Positions 24,217 to 32,820 of a DNA stretch of 34,126 bases are shown here, piece after piece. Every line of letters begins with the position of its first letter. The first letter of the stretch is position 1. The notes under the pieces were generated by a model. That model had not been told where the DNA came from and did not search any database. It was given only the letters and a program-made list of their open reading frames with translations. The position numbers were made by a program, and so were the translations under genes. The stretch lies in assembly GCA_035274225.1 (NCBI GenBank), contig DATEOK010000119.1, positions 1 to 34,126 on the forward strand. The letters are read 5' to 3'. The DNA is from Dongia_A sp035274225 (lineage in GTDB: Bacteria > Pseudomonadota > Alphaproteobacteria > Dongiales > Dongiaceae).

Positions 24217-25554
24217 TCAACCGCCGAGGTCGGCAGCCCACTTCTGGTAATTCTCGACGATGTCCGGATTGAAGTCGCGCCATTCTTTGGCGACGTTGTA
24301 GGCAAGGTCGCCGGCCTGCTCACCGGTGATCTTGCCTTCGACCACCTGCTGCGCGCTCGGCAACAGCGCCTGTTCGTAGAATTGTCCCGGTACCAGATTG
24401 GCGAGGTACGGGATGTTCTCCGACTGCCCCCAGCGCTTCCACATGTCGACGACCACCGGATCCGTGATCACCGACAGATCGAAATTGGTGTTGGCGGGGA
24501 TCCAGCCGGTCTTGTCATGCAGCGCCTTCAACTGCTCGGGCGATTGCAGGTATTCCAGGAACGCTGCGGCGTCCTTCGGATTCTTGGCCTTGGTGGGAAT
24601 GCCGAGGCCCTGGGAGTCGAAGATCGGTTTGCCGGCCAGCTTGCCCTTGCCATAAACGGGCATGACCATCGTGCCGATCCTGCCCTTGGTCATCTCGCTG
24701 TCCTTCGGAACGCGCGCGCCAACCGACTGACCCGCCGCAATCTTGCCCGCAGGAATCAAGTCGATACCGGGATAGAGCTCGGTTGAGGACATGTCTGCAT
24801 TAAGGAAGCCCGCCTTTTTCAGTTCTTCCAGCTTCACCCAGTGCTCATGGTATTTGGGCTCGCGGAAATCGCGCTCGCCGGTGAACAGGCCGATCACCTC
24901 GCCCGCGCTGTCGACGTTCTGGGCGATCGCATGGCCGAAATACCATTCGCCCCAGTAGCCGTCCTGGATGCCGCCGCCAAGCGGGGCGATGCCGGCTGAT
25001 TTCAGCTTTTCGCAGGCTGCGAGGAACTCATCCCAGGTAGCGGGCGCCTTGTCCGCATCGAGCCCGGCCTTGTCGTAAAGGTCCTTGTTGTAGATCCAGA
25101 TCATCGGCAGGGCATACCAGCCGAGCCGATAGGTCTTGCCGCCGAAATTGCTGAGCAGCGTCGGGCTCGAGGCCTTGATGACGTCGTCCTTGACTAGGCC
25201 GTTCAGTGGCTGCAGGTATCCGAGCCACACGCTCTCCATGTGGTAGATGCCGTTCCACAGGAACTGGATGTCCGGGGACTCGCCGGCTGCCGCCGCAGTT
25301 TGGAACTGCGAGATCACCACCGCCGTATCCTGCAGCATCGGTTTGATAGTGGCGGCGCTGTAGCTTTTCACCGCTTCGTCCACGAAGCCCTGCAGTCCGG
25401 GCAGCTCCTGCTCGCCCCACCACCACATACTCAGCTCCGTGGCGGCCCGTGCCGAACCGGGCAGCAAGCCGCCCAGCGCTACGCCGGCGCCAACACCAGC
25501 CGAAGTCTTCAACAGCTCCCGCCGTGAGAAACCCTCTCTCCAATTCCGTTTCAT
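24217..25554 (-). CDS. Extracellular sugar-binding protein of ABC transporter (SBP family 1)
   Basis: A 445-residue periplasmic protein. The N-terminus has a twin-arginine signal (FSRRELLK at residues 9-16, then an Ala/Gly-rich core and GSARA before the likely cleavage near residue 37). ELSMWWWGEQELPGL at the mature start and WDEFLAACEKLKSAGIAPLG further on are typical of CUT1 sugar-binding proteins. GGGAA precedes the ATG. It lies 38 bp behind an SDR gene. Substrate class is sugar, polyol or a glycoside; the precise ligand is unknown. Confidence 0.9.
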   Translation of the reverse strand: MKRNWREGFSRRELLKTSAGVGAGVALGGLLPGSARAATELSMWWWGEQELPGLQGFVDEAVKSYSAATIKPMLQDTAVVISQFQTAAAAGESPDIQFLWNGIYHMESVWLGYLQPLNGLVKDDVIKASSPTLLSNFGGKTYRLGWYALPMIWIYNKDLYDKAGLDADKAPATWDEFLAACEKLKSAGIAPLGGGIQDGYWGEWYFGHAIAQNVDSAGEVIGLFTGERDFREPKYHEHWVKLEELKKAGFLNADMSSTELYPGIDLIPAGKIAAGQSVGARVPKDSEMTKGRIGTMVMPVYGKGKLAGKPIFDSQGLGIPTKAKNPKDAAAFLEYLQSPEQLKALHDKTGWIPANTNFDLSVITDPVVVDMWKRWGQSENIPYLANLVPGQFYEQALLPSAQQVVEGKITGEQAGDLAYNVAKEWRDFNPDIVENYQKWAADLGG

Positions 25555-25592
25555 CGCGCTTCCCTAGCCTCCCTGTTATCGTTCTTGGTGTT

Positions 25593-26369
25593 TCAGAACG
25601 TGCTCATCAGGCCACCATCGACCACCAGCAACTGGCCCGTCATGTAGCGGCAGTATTTCGATGCGAGAAAGATCACGGTTCCCGACACGTCCTCCGGATA
25701 TCCGGTCCGGCGCAGCGGGATCTTCCCTTTCTTGACGTACCATTCGATGAACTCGGGCGTCTCGGTCTCGTTCACGCCGTTGATGATCGACATCGGCGTC
25801 GACATGAATCCAGGAGCCACCGCGTTGACCAGGATGTTGTAGGGGCCCAGCTCGACCGCCATCGACTTGGTGAAGGCGATCATGCCGCCCTTGGCCGCAT
25901 TGTAGGCACCGACTTCGCCGCTGGATGCAAATCCCTGGATCGACGCGATGTGGATGATCCGGCCCGACTTGCGTTCGACCATGTGCGGCGCGACCAGCTT
26001 GGAGCCCATGTAGACCGATTCGAGATTGATCGCGATCGTGCGGCGCCAGTCCTCGAGCGTGTCCTGCAGGATCGTCGCGGCCGGCGGATTGATCGCGGCG
26101 TTGTTCACCAGGACGTCGATCCTGCCGAATTCCTTGACGATATCGCCGACCGCGGAGCGATAGGAATCGTAGTGCGTGACGTCGAGCTCGAACTGCCGGG
26201 CTACGCCGCCCGCAGCCGTGATCTCGGCGCCCACGGCGCGCAAAGTGTTTGGATTCCGCTCGAGCAGCATGACGCTGCCGCCCTCGGACGCCATCTCAAG
26301 CGCGACGGAGCGCCCAAGTCCCTGCCCGGCACCGCTGACAATGCAAACCTGGCCCGCGAGCAAGTCCAT
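25593..26369 (-). CDS. SDR-family oxidoreductase, first gene of the sugar operon
   Basis: A 258-residue short-chain dehydrogenase: SGAGQGLG cofactor loop near residue 12, NNAAIN, catalytic Ser in HIASIQG, Tyr and Lys in GAYNAAKGG, and a C-terminal MTGQLLVVDGGLMSTF. I chose ATG 26369 with GGGGA upstream; ATG 26405 would add 12 residues without homology. A long inverted repeat at 26408-26436 lies 39 bp upstream, which makes this the probable first gene of the operon down to 20077. A sugar or polyol dehydrogenase role is likely by context. Confidence 0.88.
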   Translation of the reverse strand: MDLLAGQVCIVSGAGQGLGRSVALEMASEGGSVMLLERNPNTLRAVGAEITAAGGVARQFELDVTHYDSYRSAVGDIVKEFGRIDVLVNNAAINPPAATILQDTLEDWRRTIAINLESVYMGSKLVAPHMVERKSGRIIHIASIQGFASSGEVGAYNAAKGGMIAFTKSMAVELGPYNILVNAVAPGFMSTPMSIINGVNETETPEFIEWYVKKGKIPLRRTGYPEDVSGTVIFLASKYCRYMTGQLLVVDGGLMSTF

Positions 26370-26407
26370 CGACACGTCCCCACGCCGTGGCCTCCGCTGT
26401 ATCATGC

Positions 26408-26436
26408 GAACATTTCCAGCATTCTGGAATATGTTC
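26408..26436. promoter_or_regulatory. Probable operator of the sugar operon
   Basis: The plus strand reads GAACATTTCCAG (26408-26419), CATT, then CTGGAATATGTTC (26424-26436). The inner 6-bp arms TTCCAG/CTGGAA are perfectly inverted, and the outer GAACAT/ATGTTC arms match with one extra T on one side. An almost complete 29-bp dyad directly upstream of the first SDR gene strongly suggests a repressor or activator site. No cognate regulator gene is in the window. Confidence 0.6.
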
Positions 26437-26496
26437 TAACATGCCGGATGACTCTAGGCTGTCGCTCGAAGACCCGTCAAGGGAGCGCCCGATCAG

Positions 26497-26519
26497 CCGC
26501 CTTGGTCAAACCAAGGCGG
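26497..26519 (-). terminator. Hairpin spanning the stop codon of the last gene of the right-hand operon
   Basis: CCGCCTTGG (26497-26505) and CCAAGGCGG (26511-26519) form a perfect 9-bp stem with a 5-base loop; the TGA stop (26508-26506) lies in the loop. An outer CGCCC/GGGCG pairing could extend it. It lacks a U-run, so it is a 3'-end hairpin or a Rho-assisted terminator rather than a classic intrinsic one. Confidence 0.5.
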
Positions 26520-27684
26520 GCGTTCGGTACAGGATTTTTCCCCCGACCTTGATCTCCGCATCGACCAGATATTTCTTCATCCCGGCAAGGTCGGGCTCGA
26601 TGCCGAGGCCCGGCTTTTCCGGCACGCGGATCTCGCCGTTCTTGTCAGGCGCGATGTGGGTCTTGCACATCTCCCACGCCATCGGCTGCGGTTTCACCGG
26701 GTATTCGCAGATCCGGTGCTCCGCCAATCCCGCGTAGGGCTGGATCGACGCGCACAGCGCGAGGTGCGAAGTGAAGGTGTGGTTGACATAGGTGACCCCT
26801 TTGCCCACCGCGTAGTCCGCCACCTGTTTCGCCGGGCCGATGCCGCCGATGCGGCCGCAATCGATCTGGATGAAGCCGACCTTGCCGATATCGATCGTGT
26901 GCTTCGCCATGAAGATGTTGTGCGCCGCCTCGCCGCCAGCCAGCTTCACGGAACTCGGCCGCTTTGCCAGCGCGCCATAGGCCTCGTATGCGCTGCCGTT
27001 GAATGGTTCCTCCAGCCAGGTTGCCTTGACGCCCTCCAGCAACGGCAACCGCGCTTCCGCCGCGGCGACATCCTGGTTCCAGATCTGCCCGGCATCGATC
27101 AGTAGGATGCCGTCCGGACCGATGCCCTCTCGTGCCGCGGCGAGCTGGTCCGCGTCATCCTGCAAGCTGCCGCGACCGAACGGTCCCCAGCCGCATTTGA
27201 CCGCACGGAATCCGGCGTCGCGCGCGGCGCGGCAGAATTCGAGCGTCTGCTGCGCCGTGTCGCCGAACAGCTGCGAAGCATAAGGTGTCTTTGGGTAGGC
27301 GCGGTCATAGCCAAGCAGTTTGTAGACCGGCTCGCCGCGCTTCTTGCCGAGCAGGTCCCAGAGCGCGATCTCGACCCCCGACCAGGTGTGCGCCGCCTGC
27401 AGCAGATCCATGCTGTTCCATTGGATGGTGGCGGCGATGCGGGCGATGTCGGCGGGCGAGGAGACGTCTTCGCCCAGCACGGAGGCGCTGATCGGGCGGC
27501 AGGCGCCGTGCGACATCGGGCAGACATACGAAGCGATGGACGTCAGCGGCGAGGCTTCGCATTCGCCCCAGGCCTCGATGCCGCCGGCCCATACCCGCAC
27601 GACCAGCGCATCCTGGCTGCCGTCGCCAGCGTCGGTGACCACCGGCATGGAGAGGTAGAAGAAATCAACGGATTCGATCTTCAT
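26506..27684 (-). CDS. Enolase-superfamily (mandelate racemase/muconate lactonizing) protein 1
   Basis: A 392-residue protein with the N-terminal capping domain and TIM-barrel of the enolase superfamily. Predicted metal ligands are Asp197 (LLIDAGQ), Glu225 (WLEEPF) and Glu252 (GGEAAHN). Lys163 in AVKCGWG is the likely base, and Asp275 with His302 (VNHTFTSH) forms the opposite acid-base dyad. The second Lys of the usual KxK motif is Gly here. This arrangement occurs in sugar-acid dehydratases and racemases. AGGA precedes the ATG; 9 bp separate it from the second enolase-superfamily gene upstream. Last gene of the operon containing a dipeptide-type ABC importer; substrate unknown. Confidence 0.85.
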   Translation of the reverse strand: MKIESVDFFYLSMPVVTDAGDGSQDALVVRVWAGGIEAWGECEASPLTSIASYVCPMSHGACRPISASVLGEDVSSPADIARIAATIQWNSMDLLQAAHTWSGVEIALWDLLGKKRGEPVYKLLGYDRAYPKTPYASQLFGDTAQQTLEFCRAARDAGFRAVKCGWGPFGRGSLQDDADQLAAAREGIGPDGILLIDAGQIWNQDVAAAEARLPLLEGVKATWLEEPFNGSAYEAYGALAKRPSSVKLAGGEAAHNIFMAKHTIDIGKVGFIQIDCGRIGGIGPAKQVADYAVGKGVTYVNHTFTSHLALCASIQPYAGLAEHRICEYPVKPQPMAWEMCKTHIAPDKNGEIRVPEKPGLGIEPDLAGMKKYLVDAEIKVGGKILYRTPALV

Positions 27685-27693
27685 GGATTCGTC

Positions 27694-28866
27694 CTATTTC
27701 ACGCGATAACTGGCCAATGCCTCTTCATCGATGGTGACGCCGAGGCCCGGCGCCGTCGGCAACGGGATGCGGCCGTCCACCACCGGCAGCTCGACGCTGC
27801 ATAGATCCTTGCGCAGGCGCGAATCCGCCAGCTCGCGCGGCAGGAACTCGATATAGGTGCAGGTCGGCGACACCGCCGCCAGATGTGCCGAGGCCGCGAT
27901 GCCGATCGCCGACTTCCAGCAATGCGGCACCACCGCGAGCCCCTTGTCCCGCGCCGCCATGGTGACGCGCCGCGCCTCGGTCAGGCCGCCGACGCGCCCG
28001 ACGTCCGGCTGCACCACGTCCAGGGCGTCGCGGTCCATCAGCTCCCGGAACTCGAAGCGCGAATTGAGCCACTCGCCGGCCGCGACCCGGACTGGCGACG
28101 CCTTCACCAGCTTGGCATAGCCTTCGATATCGTCGGAGGGTAGCGGCGTCTCGATGAAGTAGATGTCCTGGTCGGCGAACATGTCGATGGCACGCAGCGC
28201 TTCCTTCCAATCGGCCCAGGCGTAGGCGACATCGACCATCAGTGTCATCTCCGGTCCCACCGCCTTGCGGCATGCAGCGACGATCTTGGCGCATTCCCGG
28301 TCGTCGGCGATCTGCAGAGAATTGTGCGAGTATGGGCCTTTGATGCAGATCTCCAGCTTCGCGGCGCGGAAGCCTAGTTCCTTCGCCTTGACGGCGCGCT
28401 CGACCAGGATGCGTGTATAGGTGTCCAGGTCGTCCCCTTCCGGCAGCAGCGAGGCATAGGGCGTGATCGCATTGTTGACCGCGCCACCCAGCAGCTGCCA
28501 GCACGGCTTGCCTTCCGCCTTGCCACGCAGATCCCACAGCGCCATGTCCAGCGCGCCCATGGCGCAGATGCCGAGTCCACGCCGACCGGTCATCGCAGAG
28601 CCGGTGTACATTTTCTCCCACAGACCCTCAACGTCAGTCGGATCCTTGCCCATCAGCATCTCGGTCAGGCCGAGGCCCATGATGTGCGTGCCGGGCGCCT
28701 CGATCATGGCGCGAGCGACCCAGGGATTGGTGTCGGTCTCGCCGATGCCGACCAGCCCTTCATCGGTGTGGATCTTCACCACCAGGTCGTCCTGCGCGGA
28801 CGAACATGCGTCGGCGCGATAATCCGGCACGAGGAGAACGAAGCACTCGATCTTGGTGATCTTCAT
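27694..28866 (-). CDS. Enolase-superfamily (mandelate racemase-like) protein 2
   Basis: A 390-residue enolase-superfamily enzyme, clearly different from its downstream neighbour. Predicted residues: Lys170 in AAKLEIC (KxE instead of KxK), metal ligands Asp212 (VDVAYAW), Glu239 (FIETPLP) and Glu265 (AAGEWLN), and the Asp288/His315 dyad (QPDVGRVGG and VPHCWKSA). AAGGGG precedes the ATG, which overlaps the ATPase stop by ATGA, so it is translationally coupled to the transporter. Dehydration or epimerisation of an imported acid is the likely role; the family cannot be assigned more closely from sequence alone. Confidence 0.86.
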   Translation of the reverse strand: MKITKIECFVLLVPDYRADACSSAQDDLVVKIHTDEGLVGIGETDTNPWVARAMIEAPGTHIMGLGLTEMLMGKDPTDVEGLWEKMYTGSAMTGRRGLGICAMGALDMALWDLRGKAEGKPCWQLLGGAVNNAITPYASLLPEGDDLDTYTRILVERAVKAKELGFRAAKLEICIKGPYSHNSLQIADDRECAKIVAACRKAVGPEMTLMVDVAYAWADWKEALRAIDMFADQDIYFIETPLPSDDIEGYAKLVKASPVRVAAGEWLNSRFEFRELMDRDALDVVQPDVGRVGGLTEARRVTMAARDKGLAVVPHCWKSAIGIAASAHLAAVSPTCTYIEFLPRELADSRLRKDLCSVELPVVDGRIPLPTAPGLGVTIDEEALASYRVK

Positions 28867-30890
28867 ACGGCAACCCCTTCTAGTGACGTCGGCGGCCAAG
28901 CGGCGCGCGCATTCAACTGATCCAGAGTGAGATGGCAGCGCAGGCCAAGGCCGCCCTCGCCTTCGCGCCACGGCGGCCGCTCGGTCTCACAGATGCTCCC
29001 GATCTGCCAAGGGCATCGCCCGGCATAGACACAGCCGGCTTCGCCGCGTCTGGGTTCGGTTGATTTCTGCGCCTTCGATGGCTTGTCCGGTCGCTGCAAG
29101 GGCACCGGGACCGCATGCAGCAGGCTGTGCGTATAGGGATGAAACGGCGGCGCGAACACCCGGTCGCGTGGACCAGTTTCCATTACCTCGCCACCATAGA
29201 GCACGCAGACATGATCGGCCAGCATCCGCACGACCGCGAGGTCATGGGAGATGAACAGCATTGCGATGCCGTGCTCCGACTTCAGCTGGCGCAGAAGGGT
29301 CAGGATGTTGGCCTGAACCGAGACATCCAGCGCCGACAGGATCTCGTCGCACAGCAGCAGCGCCGGTTTCGCCGCCAGGGCACGGGCAATCGCTACACGC
29401 TGGCGCTCGCCGCCGGAAAGCTGGTCGGGGAACCGCTCCTGGTAGGATCCGTCGAGGCGCACGTCGTCCAGCGCATCGGCGATCTTCGCCCGCGCGGCAG
29501 CACCCTCCATCTTGAAGAAGTGCACCAGCGGACGCGCGATCGCCTCGCCGATCCGTGCGCGCGGATTGAGCGATGCATCCGGATTCTGGAAGATATACTG
29601 GATCAGGCGCCGTTGCTGGTCGCTACGGTCCCGGACCCCTCTGGCCAGCGTCTCGCCGCGCAGCTTGATAGTACCGGTTGCCGGCGCCGTAAGGCCGCTG
29701 ACCGCCCGCGCCAGCGTCGATTTCCCGCTGCCGGATTCGCCGACCAGGGCGAACACCTCGCCCTCCTTGATCTCGAACGAGGCGTCGCTGACCGCGCGGA
29801 AGCCACGCGATTTGGGGCCATAGATCACGCTGACATGGTCGACCGACAGGACCGGCGCGCGTGTTGCCAGAGCGCCGGCGCCGGCCGGAGGGGCTGGCTC
29901 AGCGGGGATCGGCGCAATCTCCCGCCATCGCCAGCATGCCACGGCGCGCGCATCGTCGATGGCTTCCAGTTCCTGCCGCTCGGCGATGCATTTTTCCAGC
30001 GCGTGATCACAGCGCGGCGCGAACGGACAGCCGGGCGGCAGTTCCCGCCGCCGCAGCAGGCCGCGCAGCGGCCGGGCGCGCGACACGGAGAGGTCCTCGA
30101 TGATCGGGATCGAGGCTATCAGGCCTTGGGTATAGGGATGCCGCGGCCGCAGGAAGATCTCGTCGGTCGGCGCGATCTCGACCATGCGGCCGGCATACAT
30201 GACGCCGATGCGGTCAGCGATCTGCGACAGCAGGGCCAGATCGTGCGTCACATACAGCATCGCGACGCCGATGCGGACGCGCAGCTCACCCAGAAGCGAG
30301 ATGATTTGCTCCTGCGTCGTCACGTCGAGTCCGGTCGTCGGCTCGTCCAGCACCAGCAGATCCGGATCGCACGCCAGCGCCATCGCGATGCAGACCCGCT
30401 GCTGCTGCCCACCCGACAATTGATGCGGGTAGCGACGCTGGAAGCCCGGATCGGCCGGCAAGCCGACGAGCTTGAGAATCCCCGCAATGGCGCCCGCATC
30501 CTCCGCCCTCTTCGCGCGACCGTGCGCCAGCATGGTCTCGGTCAACTGCCGACCGATGCGAATTCCCGGATTGAGCGCTGTCGTCGGGTTCTGCGGAACG
30601 AAGGCGATCCGGTCGCCGCGCAGCTTGTCCAGCTCCGAGCGCGACATGGAGGTGAGAGCTTTACCCTTGAAGCGAACGTCACCCTGCTCCACCCGCATCG
30701 ACACATGGCGGAACCCGAGTAATTGCAGCGATATGGTGGACTTTCCACAGCCGGATTCCCCGACCAGTCCGAATACCTCGCCTGGGCGCAGCGAGAAGCT
30801 GACATCGTCCACGGCACGCGACCAGCCACCGCCCTGCCGGTAAGCGACGCTCAGGTTCCGAACCTCAAGGAGATCTTGCGTGCTGGTCAT
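28863..30890 (-). CDS. Fused double ABC ATPase, DppD-DppF type (second system)
   Basis: A 675-residue two-domain ATPase. Domain one: Walker A GESGCGKST at residues 44-52, signature LSGGQQQR, Walker B LLVLDEPT. Domain two: GESGSGKST, LSGGERQR and LLLCDEIL. Each domain ends in the oligopeptide-transporter Cys tail (CPFAPRCDHALEKC and CVYAGRCPWQIGSIC). ATG 30890 overlaps the permease stop by ATGA; the frame stays open further upstream but within the permease gene. It energises the second dipeptide-type importer and is coupled to the enolase-superfamily gene downstream. Confidence 0.92.
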   Translation of the reverse strand: MTSTQDLLEVRNLSVAYRQGGGWSRAVDDVSFSLRPGEVFGLVGESGCGKSTISLQLLGFRHVSMRVEQGDVRFKGKALTSMSRSELDKLRGDRIAFVPQNPTTALNPGIRIGRQLTETMLAHGRAKRAEDAGAIAGILKLVGLPADPGFQRRYPHQLSGGQQQRVCIAMALACDPDLLVLDEPTTGLDVTTQEQIISLLGELRVRIGVAMLYVTHDLALLSQIADRIGVMYAGRMVEIAPTDEIFLRPRHPYTQGLIASIPIIEDLSVSRARPLRGLLRRRELPPGCPFAPRCDHALEKCIAERQELEAIDDARAVACWRWREIAPIPAEPAPPAGAGALATRAPVLSVDHVSVIYGPKSRGFRAVSDASFEIKEGEVFALVGESGSGKSTLARAVSGLTAPATGTIKLRGETLARGVRDRSDQQRRLIQYIFQNPDASLNPRARIGEAIARPLVHFFKMEGAAARAKIADALDDVRLDGSYQERFPDQLSGGERQRVAIARALAAKPALLLCDEILSALDVSVQANILTLLRQLKSEHGIAMLFISHDLAVVRMLADHVCVLYGGEVMETGPRDRVFAPPFHPYTHSLLHAVPVPLQRPDKPSKAQKSTEPRRGEAGCVYAGRCPWQIGSICETERPPWREGEGGLGLRCHLTLDQLNARAAWPPTSLEGVAV

Positions 30891-31777
30891 TGGTTGCCCA
30901 GGCGCACGGTGCGGCCAAGGATACGCGCCAAGCCCTCGGTGAACAGGTTCAAGCCGACGACCAGCGAAGCCAACGCCAAGCCCGGGCCTAGCACGGTGAT
31001 GGGCGTGATGATGATGAGAGCGCGATTCTCGCTGATCATCAACCCCCACTCGGGGGTTGGCGGCCGCAGTCCGAAGCCGAGGAAGCCGAGGGATCCGACC
31101 AGCACGGGCGCATAGCCGGCCCGCAACGCAAATTCCACCAGGAGGACGCCGGTCGCATTGGGCAGCAGCTCGCGGCGCATGACCGACCAGGCGCTCTCGC
31201 CGCGCAGCTGCGCCACCGTGACGAAGTCCCGCGTGGCGATGTCCATGGCGGCGGCACGCGCGATGCGAGCGATGCGGGGTGCATAGACCAGCGCCACCAC
31301 CAGCACCACCAGGATCGGATTGCCCGACATTTCCGGACCGGCCGAGGCAATGGCGATCAACGCCAGCACCAGGAACGGAATGCTGATCAGCGCCTCCAGC
31401 AGACGCTGCAGCAGATTGTCAAACCAGCCGCCGAGATAGCCGGACAACAGCCCCATGATCGCGCCGACCAAGAGGCCGATCGCCGTCCCAGACAGCGATA
31501 GCAGGATGACGATATGCGATCCATGCACCACGCGGCTGAATACGTCGCGGCCGAGCTGGTCGATGCCGAACGGATGGGCCCAACTCATTCCCGACAAGGG
31601 AATCCCGGTGCCCATTTGTGAAAAGCCGTAGGGCGCCCAGAGCGGGCCGGTAATCGCGACAACCAGATGCACCAGCAGAATGATCAGCCCGATGCGGAAG
31701 CTCTGCGGAGTCTGGCTCCACAGAAGCCGATAGCGAGCGGCAGCCGGTTGCGGCGCCGATGCCTGCTCGATGGCCAT
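30887..31777 (-). CDS. ABC transporter permease, DppC type (second system)
   Basis: A 296-residue permease with the diagnostic HPFGIDQLGRDVFSRVVHG segment after the first membrane helix. The EAA loop lies near FVTVAQLRGESAWSVM, and LGFGLRPPTPEWG near the C-terminus. The start lies one base after the preceding permease stop. Inner-membrane partner of the DppB-type protein encoded just upstream. Confidence 0.92.
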   Translation of the reverse strand: MAIEQASAPQPAAARYRLLWSQTPQSFRIGLIILLVHLVVAITGPLWAPYGFSQMGTGIPLSGMSWAHPFGIDQLGRDVFSRVVHGSHIVILLSLSGTAIGLLVGAIMGLLSGYLGGWFDNLLQRLLEALISIPFLVLALIAIASAGPEMSGNPILVVLVVALVYAPRIARIARAAAMDIATRDFVTVAQLRGESAWSVMRRELLPNATGVLLVEFALRAGYAPVLVGSLGFLGFGLRPPTPEWGLMISENRALIIITPITVLGPGLALASLVVGLNLFTEGLARILGRTVRLGNQ

Positions 31778-31778
31778 C

Positions 31779-32729
31779 TCAGGCCGCCCTCAGGCGAGGA
31801 TTGAGCAGCACGGCCGCGATGTCGGCGATCAGGTTGGCGCCGACATAAACCAGCGCAGCGATCATAACCGTCGTCTCGATGACCGGAAGATCGCGCAACT
31901 GCAGGGAATCCACCAACAGGCTGCCAAAGCCCGGATAGGAGAACACCTTTTCCACCACCACCACGCCCCCCACCAGGTAGGCGAGGTTCAGAGCCGTCAC
32001 GTTAAGCGTGGGCACAAGAGCGTTCGGCAGGGCGTGACGCAATAGGACGCGCTTCGCGCTGAGGCCCTTCAACTCCGCCATCCGGACGTAATCGGAATCC
32101 AACACCTCGATCAGGTTGTCGCGCAGCATGCGTACGGCATAGACGGCCATGACGATGGCTAGGGTCAGGGCCGGCAGTGTCATGGCGCGCAGGTAGTCCA
32201 GCGCGCTCGAGGAATGATCGACCAAGGAGATTGCTGGCAGGATCGGCACCAGCACCACAAAGGTGAACAGCAGGATCGTCGCCAGCAGGAAGTCCGGCAT
32301 CGACAGCAGCACCAGCGTGATGATGGAAAGCCCGTGATCCACCGGCCGGTCCCGCCGGATGGCCTGGATCAGCGCGGGCAGCACGGTCAATGGCAAGTAC
32401 AGCAGGAACGCATAGAGTGAAAGCAGCACGGTGTTGTAGATGCGCGGCGCAAGGATTTCCGTCACCGGCCGGCTGGAGACGAGGGATTGGCCGAAATCGC
32501 CGGACAGCAATCCACCGAGCCAGTGGAGATAGCGTACCGGGGCCGGATCATTGAGTCCCAGCTTGGCACGCAGCAGATCGAGCGCCTCGGGCGTTGCATC
32601 ACGGCCGAGAATGCGAGAGGCAACGTCGCCCGGCAGCACTTCGAGCACGGCAAATACGATCAGCGACACGATCAGGAGCGTCAGAACGGACAACAGGATG
32701 CGGCTGGCCACGAGCCTTAGAATCGGCAA
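31779..32729 (-). CDS. ABC transporter permease, DppB type (second system)
   Basis: A 316-residue six-helix permease opening MPILRLVASRILLSVLTLLI with an EAA loop at SDYVRMAELKGLSAKRVLLR. The start is a TTG at 32729 with GGGGA six to seven bases upstream; an in-frame GTG six codons later is a weaker alternative. It follows the binding-protein gene after a 91-bp gap holding a hairpin. Confidence 0.9.
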   Translation of the reverse strand: MPILRLVASRILLSVLTLLIVSLIVFAVLEVLPGDVASRILGRDATPEALDLLRAKLGLNDPAPVRYLHWLGGLLSGDFGQSLVSSRPVTEILAPRIYNTVLLSLYAFLLYLPLTVLPALIQAIRRDRPVDHGLSIITLVLLSMPDFLLATILLFTFVVLVPILPAISLVDHSSSALDYLRAMTLPALTLAIVMAVYAVRMLRDNLIEVLDSDYVRMAELKGLSAKRVLLRHALPNALVPTLNVTALNLAYLVGGVVVVEKVFSYPGFGSLLVDSLQLRDLPVIETTVMIAALVYVGANLIADIAAVLLNPRLRAA

Positions 32730-32781
32730 ATGCAGTCCCCAGCTTGCGCAGCGACGCGGTGAGCAACCTCGGAAATGGAGC

Positions 32782-32806
32782 GGGCGCCGGCGGACTACCG
32801 GCGCCC
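32782..32806 (-). promoter_or_regulatory. Intercistronic hairpin between binding-protein and DppB-type genes
   Basis: GGGCGCCGG (32782-32790) and CCGGCGCCC (32798-32806) form a perfect 9-bp GC stem with a 7-base loop, 15 bases downstream of the binding-protein stop on the minus strand. No U-run follows. Same position as the hairpins in the other two ABC operons of the window. Confidence 0.55.
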
Positions 32807-32820
32807 ACTTCCGGGGAAGC

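Noticed and set aside
29115..30722. Long plus-strand frame (535 codons)
   Set aside because: Antisense to the fused ATPase; composition is that of a GC-driven shadow.
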